From the NCBI GenBank assembly GCA_011634665.1, contig WAEK01000016.1:248001-312000 (forward strand): a DNA stretch of 64,000 nt, given 5' to 3'. Positions 37,034 to 46,124 of the stretch are shown here, one piece after another. The notes under the pieces are model-generated. The model was not told the DNA's origin. It searched no databases and saw only the letters and a program-made list of their open reading frames with translations. A program made the translations under genes and the position numbers. The stretch comes from Mortierella sp. BCC40632 (taxonomy: Eukaryota > Mortierellomycota > Mortierellomycetes > Mortierellales > Mortierellaceae). Position 1 is the first letter of the stretch, and every line of letters starts with the position of its first letter.

Positions 37034-37320
37034 CTAGGAACGCGGCAAAAGCTTGGGCCATTTGGTCGGTTTCAAGAGTGTCATTGCCAGATCCCGAGAG
37101 TTGAGTCTGTTCATTTATGTAGATCAACGACTTGTTGCGGGTATGTCCGGGCGAACAAAAGAAGATAGAGTCCCAACCTGGGGCTGGCTCCGACAGATAT
37201 CAAAACAATCAGGCACCTTTGGGGTAGCTTAGTGTTATTTTCTGGATTTCGGGTTTTTTAGAATAAGAGAAGGTTACACAGATGGGGTCTTCGCCGTTAG
37301 GAGGGATAAAGTAAGCTTGC

Positions 37321-37440
37321 CTAAAGGTTCAGAAACTGGTTACCTGAGTTGAATTGCGTTTGTGAGTTGCGTTTGTGAGTTAAATCAATTCGAGTCGAGT
37401 CGAGTCAAGTCGAACCGAGTTCATGAGATCGTGATTCGAG
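37321..37440. repeat. Left member of inverted, end-like repeat pair
   Basis: Starts CTAAAGGTTC, then a stretch matching the reverse complement of the sequence ending at 43130 (roughly 85 percent over the first 36 nt). Both then run into GAGTCGAGTCGAGTCAAGT-type repeats. No clear target-site duplication flanks it. Confidence 0.6.
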
Positions 37441-37842
37441 TTGAAGACTATTTGAAATATCTCAGAATCTTAGAAAAGGAAGTTGGCGATTTTAAGTATA
37501 GAAAAAGTGGATTTGATGATATTGTATGTTTTGTGTGGGTTGTATAGGGCGGCGAGCGTAGAACAGAGAAGAGTCTGGGAGCACTAATACACCCGCGTGC
37601 AGTGATCCATTATCGGTGGATGGATATCGGAGATCCGCCCGCAGTAGAAATTGAATGCCCATCTCGCCAAGGGTGCCTTGACACCAGGAGAAAGACTGTA
37701 GTAGTTAAGGACATATTCTTTATTGCCAGGATTCAGCAGGTTAATACCAGAGACCCCGCTGCAAGCTTGAAGCGCGCTAGAGACGTGTGCTGCAAAAAAA
37801 ATTGTGCTACGTCCTTCCAGGAAATGCTGCGAAAGCCTCTGG

Positions 37843-39146
37843 CTAATTCATATCCAGGTTGTTAAGAAAGTTCGAGATGGTCGCAAGCGTAATGTTTGGA
37901 TTGACGTGAGAGATATTCTCATCCTCTTCCTCAAGACCAGTCTCCGCGTTGATCCTCCTCTTTACAATCTTCTTCAAGAAGTTCTTAGCGATTTTAGCCA
38001 CATCAATTTCGTAGGTGGACAACAACTCGATCCTTGCGTCCTTAGTGTATCCAACGCCCTTCTTCTCCAAGACTCCCAAGAAGCTTTCCTTGTCATCCAA
38101 CATTGTAAGAGCGATATCTGCACCCATGGCAAGCCAAGGTCCGACTACAGGAATAAAGCTGATACCCAATGTTAAAGCTGTCTTCCAAGCATCAGCCATG
38201 AAATCTCTAGGCGCAACCTTCTCGGAGAGGGACAATCCTTGCTCGCAATTCAGCACGTCCGACACACTCTTTGCCTGCGAGCTTTTGACGTGGCTACTCT
38301 CAAGGCTCTTGAAAGTTTCGGCGTAATTGTACTTCTCGAATGTCAAGCAGGAATCGACAGACACCTTTCTCTTGCTGATTGGGATTGCGCTTGTAATCAT
38401 GAAGCAGTCGACATCCACCACAAGTCGCATGTTCGAGCCAATGATGCCCCTGTCCTCATGAAACTGGGTGTTTTGGGCTCCTGGATGTGTTTTTGGACCC
38501 TGTCGTGGAAGCCTTTGCTGAACCGAAGTTGGACATAAGTATCCCAATCAGATGTCTCCCCTGGAACTCCTGGTGATATCATCATGCGAATAGCGACAAG
38601 TCCATCATCAAGACCGAATATCATGGTGTTTGCTTTGTGAGTCTTGGTGACCGGTGCCTCATTCCAAGTCCTCAGACCTGGAGTATCAAAGTTCACGTTG
38701 CGGTCCATAAGATAGGTAGCCTCATCACCCCCGGGTGTCTTGTATGTCGACCTGAATGTCATTGGTGTAACGCAGTTGCAATTGGACGCTCCCGTGCAAA
38801 GATTGCCGCAGGTCAGTTTTCGCCATGTATTGGCTTTACAGACTTTAGCTCTGAAGAAATCGCGACCATACGTGCAGATTTGATCTATTGCGATGTTTTT
38901 TTTAAAAAAAAAAAAAAAAAAAAAATTAGTAAGATTCTTATGCTATTGCAATCTTATTGCAAGGCGAGATTACTTACTGCCCATGTTCTTGATCTCATAA
39001 TACGCCACTCCCTTTGGATATTTCGCATCAGGAGCCTTTGAATAGCAAGCATCTTTGTGGTGCAACACCCCCGAGAGGACGGTGTCGCATCTCACCTGGG
39101 ATAGGATAAGACTGAGAGTAAGAAAGATGAAGACGTTGAAGGACAT
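37843..39146 (-). pseudogene. Secreted protein of unknown function with a frameshift
   Basis: Exon 1 (39146-38978) encodes a signal peptide (FNVFIFLTLSLILS) and a short Cys-containing start. Exon 2 (38884 onward) continues in frame through a Cys-rich stretch (CKANTWRKLTCGNLCTGASN) and a longer domain. A one-base loss near 38485-38495, in an A-rich stretch, throws the reading into another frame, which then stays open to the stop at 37843. The C-terminal part contains a hydrophobic segment (LGISFIPVVGPWLAMGADIA). I do not recognise the family. The partial copy at about 41461-41800 has the A run in the length that keeps the frame, which supports a real or sequencing-derived frameshift here. If the shift is an error, this is an intact gene of about 400 aa. 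Confidence 0.65.
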
Positions 39147-40526
39147 GCTTTTGGTAGCGTTGATGAGTTGAGATGAGAGTGTTGGTGGGTTAGGATGTGG
39201 TGGTAGGCTAGTTATTTATACAAGTTCTAAAAGGGACTCGTGAATTTTAGGATGAGATACCCTAAGGCACAAGCATCAGTGACTTCCTGAGGTCAACGGC
39301 TAAATGAGGTCAGCAGAGAAGGCGCATAGTCAAGTAGCGTAGACAACCGAGACCCAAAATTCTCATCCTCAGCTAGAAGCCAAGTATCGACTACCTATTG
39401 AGAGAGCAACAATGTTTCACATCGACAGTCACACCTGGAGAGTGTGCCTGAGACAATTTGAGGCTGTAGTGGAACAGTGGACTGGGTTCATTAAACGCAC
39501 CACATTCTGGTATTGAACGTGGTATGGTAGTTGATCAAGGGCACGATATCACAATTTTTAGCTTCTAGGCTCAAAGCTCTCCTTCTCTCTCATCTAGACC
39601 CTCTGAATGCAATGTAAAGTACCTCTTCTCTTGTTCGTGACACCAGAGTACAACTCTGTTCCTCCATACTAGATGTATGGATGGAATAGAAAGTCTAACG
39701 GCTCTCCTGAGGGACTTCTCCAGGCAAGGCAATGGCCAGTGATTTAGTGGGGAAGAATGTGGCGGATCGGACTTTATATGAGCAATTAGATTTGAGGGTT
39801 ACCTGGCTTATCCTTTTTTGTGAGAAGCAATGGGTGAACGCGTGGGACACACAGGATCCAAGGGTTGCGGAAGGATTGAGATGCAGTTAGAGGTCGATAA
39901 TGGATTTTTAAAGACAATAACCCGCAAATAGACTTACCCTGCATCAAGAGACCTCGCCTTTGTTTCAGCGGGCTCGCTTGAATTGTCGTCACCTTGAGTC
40001 CTGATCGGTACTTACATTTTGAGCCTCTTCAACGCATGAAGAGTAGGTCGTGCGCCTCTAACTAACCATGGACCGATAACTATGAGTAAACCTCTGGAGG
40101 AAACCTGTCCATAACATTCTGACATATGCAAATATCGTCGCGTCCATACCAAGACTCTCAAATCATATAAACTTTCTGGTATACGCAGGGTTGTGAAATA
40201 CATTTAATCCGATCACACACTGTCTGGCATACCCGGGGCTGTGAGATACATTTCGCCCGATCAAACTCTGTAGCTCAACATCCACAGAAATAGCCAACCC
40301 AATCCTGGAATCATCATTTCATAAGCCATTATGTGCGAATCCATCCAAAGAGCTTGCTGTATCTCCATTTTCTAATGCTCCTTAGCCTTTGCTGAATGTG
40401 GAAAACATTCGAGATCGAGTTGGGCCGCCGGGTAAGCACCCAACAAATCCCAAGACATGGCAGAATCCCAAGAAGGTGATCCAGTAGCAGGAATCTTGGA
40501 GTGAGACTCTCGATGAAAGTGGTACA
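39147..40526. other. No intact gene; possible decayed fragment
   Basis: Unique sequence of low coding potential. The minus strand at about 40012-40100 encodes a stretch (VIGPWLVRGARPTLHAL) that may be a decayed match to the VVGPWLAMGADIALTML region of the gene at 37843-39146. The match is weak and by eye only. Confidence 0.35.
40171..40266. repeat. Imperfect tandem duplication, 48-bp period
   Basis: Two adjacent copies beginning ACTTTCTGG and ACTGTCTGG share TGTGA(A/G)ATACATTT and CCGATCA at a 48-bp offset. Confidence 0.75.
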
Positions 40527-40949
40527 ATGGATAAACTGGGTGTAGACACAGGAAGAATCGCATCATGGAAATGTGCCTATCATTTTACTCATTTCTACTA
40601 CTCATCATCATTAGAGGTGGTCAACCAATTTCCCTCAACATATAGAGCATTAACAGCCGAATTCCTGTTAGTGCCAATGCTTCATATTGATCAAAAAGGT
40701 AGCCTTGTGAATACCATGCAGGCGAAAGTCAAGTCTGGCCCTTACATATTGGAAAAGGCATCAAAGCTTGCCTACGACTTGGATGTACAGGTCGATGTGG
40801 ACGCCAACTTCGCCAGGACGTTCCAATCCCTTCACGATGTCTTTGTCAAGGCTGTTGCCACACAAGACTTCGGGACGGTCGAGGTATCTGGTACCAATAT
40901 CAGGACCGGCAAGTTAAAACAAGAGTTCACTGTGTCGCTGGGGCGGTAG
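40527..40949 (+). CDS. Hypothetical protein, 140 aa
   Basis: An open frame of 140 codons in an otherwise stop-rich area. The C-terminal half (residues 65-140) has regular hydrophobic/polar alternation typical of beta strands, which makes chance less likely. No signal peptide, no motif and no paralogue in the window. The N-terminal methionine is arbitrary. It may be the last exon of a longer decayed gene. Confidence 0.35.
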   Translation: MDKLGVDTGRIASWKCAYHFTHFYYSSSLEVVNQFPSTYRALTAEFLLVPMLHIDQKGSLVNTMQAKVKSGPYILEKASKLAYDLDVQVDVDANFARTFQSLHDVFVKAVATQDFGTVEVSGTNIRTGKLKQEFTVSLGR

Positions 40950-41460
40950 TGCAACGTCTATGTTCGACTCGATGAAATTGACAGCGGAAAGGTCATCATC
41001 GACAGCTACATTTGAGACGACGTCCTCTTCCCTGCAGACTGCCGGCAATGTAGTACCATCTTCCATAATTCTGAAGTGATGGCCAAGCATGGCACAGCGG
41101 GCATACCCAAAATGAAAAATAAGTTTAATGAAATCGAAAGAAAGGATGGGGGGAAATAATGAGTAAACCTGGAGGAGGTAATTTCTCCCCTCCATGACTA
41201 TATCTCTAGACCCCAGCCACTACCGAAAATTGCGACTGCGCATGGCGAAGAATTTGATGATGGAAAGTATGGAACGAATAATACATGTATTAAGAGCTAC
41301 TCCATAAGCAGAACTGTGGGTACCTTCTAGTAGTAAAGAGAAGAAAAATATAACATCACCCTGTAAAAGGCGGGAATCACTGTTTATGTGTGGAGCCGTT
41401 GAGTAGCTGCGAGTGTCTCCACAGAATCTTAGGAAAGGAAGTCAGCGATTTTAAGCCCCA

Positions 41461-41800
41461 TCGTTGTAACTGTCATCCAAGCATCGGCCATGAAATTTCT
41501 GGACAATCCTTGTTCCCACTTCAGCACGTTCGGCGCACTCTTTGGCTGAGAGTTTTGGCGTTGCTATCCTCAAAGTTCTTGAAACGGTCGGCGTAATTAT
41601 ACTTCTCGAATGTCAAACAGGAACTAACAGGTATCTTTCCTCTTATGATCGGGGCTGGATTTGTAATCATGAAGCAGTCGACATCCACCACAGGTCGCAT
41701 GTCCAAGCCAATGATGCCCCTGTCCTCATGAAATTGGGTATTTTGGACTCCAGGATATGTTTTTTTTTGGACTCTGTCGTGAAAGCCTTTGTTTCTATTT
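41461..41800 (-). pseudogene. Partial copy of the secreted-protein gene at 37843-39146
   Basis: Homologous over the central part, from NKGFHDRVQ through FHEDRGIIG, VDVDCFMIT and SCLTFEKYNYA to the region before the hydrophobic segment. Both ends are missing. Immediately downstream, 41413-41450 matches 37465-37500 (CAGAATCTTAG-AAAGGAAGT-AGCGATTTTAAG). This copy therefore looks like an internal deletion derivative of a unit that included the sequence downstream of the full gene. A long poly(T) run at about 41900-41943 follows on the plus strand. Confidence 0.75.
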
Positions 41801-41896
41801 GAGCTTAAAGGCTGTTGTATTGACTTCAGGTATGTACAAACCCCAAAAATGTCCCATTGCCTTGACTCTGGGTGGGCTCCACTGTCGCTGGGAGAT

Positions 41897-41945
<49 letters not shown>

Positions 41946-42232
41946 GTGTGTCGCCCATACTCTAAAATAAAGGAGAGTAGAGGTTCTGTTGGAAAAAAAA
42001 TAATAAGAGCAATTACTCCTGCCAAGGGAATCCCCAAATCTATTCATATCTCCCAAGAAGCTCTTTCAGTTGTCTTGTAATTTCTATAAAGGGGCGACAA
42101 AATCTATTCAAATATGTGTCCCAACCATCACCCTCTCGCTGGTAATTTACTGTACCCTTCTGATTGCTGCAAGCTTAAGTACTATTCTAATGAAATCCGT
42201 CGTTGTTATCATTCAATCCCTTTTCTAGTATC

Positions 42233-42583
42233 ATGAAATTCTCCACGGCATCGCTACTATCTCTCTTGGCCACGGCTGCGGTCGCAGACACAATCAAGCT
42301 GGAATTATATCAAGAACATGGGTTTAACGGATTGTCAATTGTTCGAGCTATCGACTATGGAGAGTGTTATGAAAGCAAGCCTCTCTACTCTGTGAAATCC
42401 GCAATCAAAACTCCAGACGGAGTTTGCTATTTCTTTAAGGAGAGCTCGTGTGGAGAAGGTGATACACCCATCAAATTGAGCGGGATCTACTTGTCCGTAA
42501 TGAATGCGAAAAGCTACAAATGCGAGGAGGAATCAATACAAGCCTCACCAGATTATCCCAAGTTGGCTCATATCCAAGATTGA
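42233..42583 (+). CDS. Small secreted beta/gamma-crystallin-like protein
   Basis: A 116-aa single-exon protein. Start chosen at the methionine that begins a clean signal peptide (KFSTASLLSLLATAAVA, cleavage near residue 18), not the in-frame methionine ten codons earlier. The mature part begins IKLELYQEHGFNGLSI, a Y-x4-F-x-G Greek-key signature. It then has GECYE and a second motif, VCYFFKESSCGEG. Four cysteines could form two disulfides. Crystallin-fold secreted proteins occur in bacteria and fungi and often bind Ca2+, but the role here is unknown. It sits inside the segment bounded by the inverted repeats at 37321 and 43130. Confidence 0.75.
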   Translation: MKFSTASLLSLLATAAVADTIKLELYQEHGFNGLSIVRAIDYGECYESKPLYSVKSAIKTPDGVCYFFKESSCGEGDTPIKLSGIYLSVMNAKSYKCEEESIQASPDYPKLAHIQD

Positions 42584-42999
42584 GTCCTCAAGTCAGCGAT
42601 ATTTTGAATCAAAGTCCTCGCTGACTTTAGAAATCCAAAAATCTCACCCCACCAAGTGTCATTATCTAGACCCTTCCATTTCGTAGAAAAAAAATTCTTT
42701 AATCCTCTTCAGTCTATTCCTATTACATTCAAGCTTGCACCCAACCCTTACTGCGCCAATTTACGGACTATCTAAGATGTGTTTAGATCGTCTCATAACA
42801 AGGACAAGATTGAGAATGGCCAGATTTTTTCTTTCTTAGAAAAAGTATTGTATCGTGACCCAGATCTGGAGAGAAATGATAATAGAGTCGATAGGTCGTA
42901 GTAGCAAGGCGACTCAATGGAGTTTTGAGTGTCGGGGAGCGAGATGAAGGGCCGAGTCGGGTTGGCGCATCAACCCAACTCGACTCAGGCATGTATGGG

Positions 43000-43130
43000 T
43001 TCAAATAAAGTGCAGCTCAACTCAACTCAACTCAGGTGTGAATGAGCTCAAAATCCTTTTACTTGACTCGACTCGCCGACTCGACTCATAAATTCAACTT
43101 GATTCAGGTAGCCAGTTGTTGAACCTTTAG
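43000..43130. repeat. Right member of inverted, end-like repeat pair
   Basis: Read on the minus strand from 43130 it starts CTAAAGGTTC and matches the start of the repeat at 37321. It is followed by GAGTCGAGTCGGCGAGTCGAGTCAAGT and then GAGTTGAGTTGAGTTGAG. Confidence 0.6.
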
Positions 43131-43457
43131 TTAAAACTCACTGTATGCTTTTATGTCTTTATAGTTCTTTTTTTTTTTTTTTCAGAGCATGGTTAGTCGA
43201 CATCTAATCTTCTAATCAGCAGTATTCTCACGGCTTCACTCGCCGAGGAATCATCTGAATGAATGATCTACTCTATGTCAACCATTTCTCCATGTGCGGA
43301 TCAAATTGTGGCAGTGTCATACTGTAGTAGCAAAGGTGTTGTTGTTGCCTGATTCTATAGTTGGCACTCTGTGGACATCTTGACTAACATCTGAGATAGG
43401 GGGCATACTGACTGTTGCTACTGAGGGCAATGACGACCAGTTCATTGCTAGTGTCTG

Positions 43458-44570
43458 TTAAGAGTCATCAAGATGATGCAGTGATATGAAGGTTGCCAAA
43501 ACATGGTCGATGGTCACAGTGCAAAAAGGAGTGAGCGTTTTAAATTGAATTTCCAAACGGAGAAGATGATAGCGCTGTTTTTGGTAATTCTCTTTGGACC
43601 AAAGAAGAGTTCCGTCATCATGAGGCCGATGTATCGCATTCATGACAATGACTCCACATGAACCACTGTCAATGGCCTGCTCTGGTAGGTCATATTTTAG
43701 CGTTGACCAGCCACGAGGGTCAATGTCATCTTTACCGTAGGCGTGTACCATCGTAGCGATGTATTCTTTTAGCTTGTTGATTCTTGTAGTAGGTGGCTCA
43801 CCCTTCATTGAGTCTCTGATGATGACTTGAGATGTCTGAGGGCTAGACCGAAAAATGCCCAGTGATCAGGCTCGCAATCGCAGGGGTGAGTATGATGACA
43901 TCGACCATTGTTGTAGACACAGTGGTTGTCAGAGAGACAGCTCATATTGTTACAGTATTCCTTCTTGCAAGGACACTCCTCCCTCTCGTTGCAGTCCTCC
44001 GCCTTTCATTAGGAGTACTCCAAGAATGTCTTTGAGATTGTTAGTGTCGATCCGGTGTTCGTAATGTATAGTCAAAGGAGGTGAGGGACCGGCGACCCTG
44101 TCGCAGAGTTCGATGGTAGGAATCCAAAAGTTGTCAGTGCTATTGTACATGATGTCAAGTGCATCGAGACACGCTTGGAGGCCCTCATCGTCGATCCATT
44201 TCTCGTTAGAGAAAGTCGTTGCTGTCGGGATGGATAGTTGAGTTGATATTAATTTCTTCGAAGAGAGGCAGCGACGAGTATTCTCAAGTTCTTCAAGTAG
44301 CTGAGTAGCAAAGCCTGGATCCTGATTCTGGAAAGCAGACAAGACCCACATGAGAAGGTCTTTAAACTGTTTCTGATATTGGTCCACAACGTGGTACATG
44401 TCCTAGAGAAACGCCAGGCTTTCGATGGAGAAGGCTCACAATCTCTATATTGGAGAGTCAAAGCATTAGTGGAACTAGGTGACGGTGGTGAGAGACGAGG
44501 GATATATTCAAAAACGTCGTCCCTAGAGGGGGTCTGCAAAAAAAAAAAAAAAAACTTTGGGATTGGAGTC
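43458..44570 (-). pseudogene. Relic of a Ulp1-like cysteine protease (peptidase C48)
   Basis: Three open pieces in different frames follow the order of a C48 domain. The first (44399-43950) has EKWIDDEGLQACLDALDIMY, like the start of the Ulp1 fold. A middle piece near 43850-43910 has VDVIILTPAIASLITGHF, where the catalytic His is normally followed by Trp. The last (43808-43458) has RGWSTLKYDLPEQAIDSGSC, then GVIVMNAI with the nucleophilic Cys. Ulp1 enzymes cleave SUMO-type modifiers. Related domains also occur in DNA transposons, and this one lies in a repeat-rich island. The frame breaks indicate decay, although unplaced introns could explain part of it. Confidence 0.55.
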
Positions 44571-45574
44571 AAACGACGGAGAGAGTTTTAGGCCGACCAC
44601 ATTAGGCAGAGTCAAACTCTTTCTCCAAGATGCAGGAAATCTGTTTATGTGAGAAAGGGGGTTTGATTGGAGGTAGGGGTTATGTTGTCTGCCATGAAGA
44701 AAACACTGAAGGGGAGTGAGATCGAAGAAGTAGAAGCGGGAAAATGAAAGTAGTGGATCCACTTTCATATCAATGCCCTTGACCATCTCTTGTGTGCCCC
44801 CGCCGTTGTTGCTATGTGCCTTCTGCAAAAAAAAAAAAAAAAAAAAAAAGCTCACCAACTTTAACCCGCTTCCAACCTGTGTAGAACTGGAACCCCGCTC
44901 TGTTTGATCAAGATTTTTTTTTTTTTTTTCAAGGTGCCTCAGACATCTTGAGAATGATGTAACACTGGTGTCGTCGACTGTCCCTGTGAAGCAATTGGGC
45001 CGATAGGGGTTGGTCTGTGTAAAGCATTCCTTTTCACTTGACCATCTCTTCCTTCCCATCCTTCCTATGTTCCCTTCAAAAAGCAGACACGTGAGGGTAC
45101 CGTCTTTACTCAATCCAAAATAAGTCCTCGGTCGCTCGGATCCACCTCTTTCCTCGTCAATCCCAGATAACTCTCTGTCTGGTCAAATCTCCCTCCCCCC
45201 CTTCCCTCCATTCTTGTCTATTCCGCGTGGGACACTGGTGTCTACTCTTTCTGAGTCCGTCGACTATTGAATCCCTTCCAGTTTTTTTTTGTTTTTTTTG
45301 TCTACTCTTGCTCAGATGCATAAAAACCTTTTTTTGAGAGGACTAAAGTCTCCGCCGTTCTACATTCAAATATGAACTCTCTCGAGGCTCCCACCTTTCC
45401 TCGCTTACAAAAAGAACTCACATATCCACCAGTCGAAAACTTCCTTTTCCACTCCCTTCTTCCTCTTTCTCCTCCTCTCTTCCTCTTCCATCTGGTCTCC
45501 CTCTTCCCTTTGTCGTTTTTCTTCCTCTCACTCCTCTTCCTCCCCTTCCAAATTGCTCGTCCCCCTCCCTCGAC
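44571..45574. other. Intergenic, no gene assigned
   Basis: Contains A and T homopolymers at about 44826-44850 and 44914-44929. A long minus-strand frame spans them but is low complexity. The 300 bp before 45575 are CT-rich, like a fungal promoter. Confidence 0.45.
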
Positions 45575-45886
45575 ATGTCCAAGAGCGTCTGTCAGAATCT
45601 TATCTCCTCCAACAACGTGGTCGACTGTATTCTTTTCAACTCTTACGAGGATTGTCGTGCAAACGGACTTGAACGTAGACTAGCCTTTGTCTGTGTCCGG
45701 GATGGATCATTCGAAGAACTTGTCACGGGAGAGGAACGCTCGTTTCCAAACAAAACGACCACCACCCGCTATGGATGTGATATCACCCAGTGCAAGAGGA
45801 CCGTGAATGAGGGACATCAACAAAGGACAAAGTCAAGCCTTGCCTTGGTCCTCGTGATCATTGTCGCTGTACTCTTTTGTCCCTAA
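45575..45886 (+). CDS. Small protein with C-terminal membrane segment
   Basis: A 103-aa single-exon frame. It has several cysteines in the N-terminal 75 residues (SVCQNLI, NNVVDCILF, EDCRANG, YGCDITQC) and ends in a hydrophobic segment, SSLALVLVIIVAVLFCP. It could be a tail-anchored protein. If a signal peptide lies in an upstream exon, it could be a GPI- or membrane-anchored surface protein. A CT-rich, promoter-like stretch precedes it. No family recognised. Confidence 0.5.
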   Translation: MSKSVCQNLISSNNVVDCILFNSYEDCRANGLERRLAFVCVRDGSFEELVTGEERSFPNKTTTTRYGCDITQCKRTVNEGHQQRTKSSLALVLVIIVAVLFCP

Positions 45887-46124
45887 ATTTCTTTTTCTTC
45901 TTTTTTTACTGGGAGGGTACCTTTCTTTCTATTTTTTTCTTTCTTTCTTTCATTCACTCTATGGTTCAATGGAGCAAATCATCTCGTTCAAGCCATATCC
46001 AAGCCAGCAACAAAAGGAGCTTTTATCTGGTCTATGAACGAGCAAGCGAACTATAGGACAAAAAAAAAAAAAAAAAAAAAAAAAAAAGAAAAAAAAAAGA
46101 AAAAGAAAAGAATGAAAGAGGTGG

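Noticed and set aside
37380..37430. GAGTC repeats as telomere-like sequence
   Set aside because: Short, imperfect and internal, and unlike the TTAGGG-type repeats of fungi; better treated as part of the inverted-end repeat.
44523..45113. 196-codon minus-strand frame
   Set aside because: It contains several poly-Phe and poly-Lys runs from homopolymers and no motif; its openness is better explained by low complexity.
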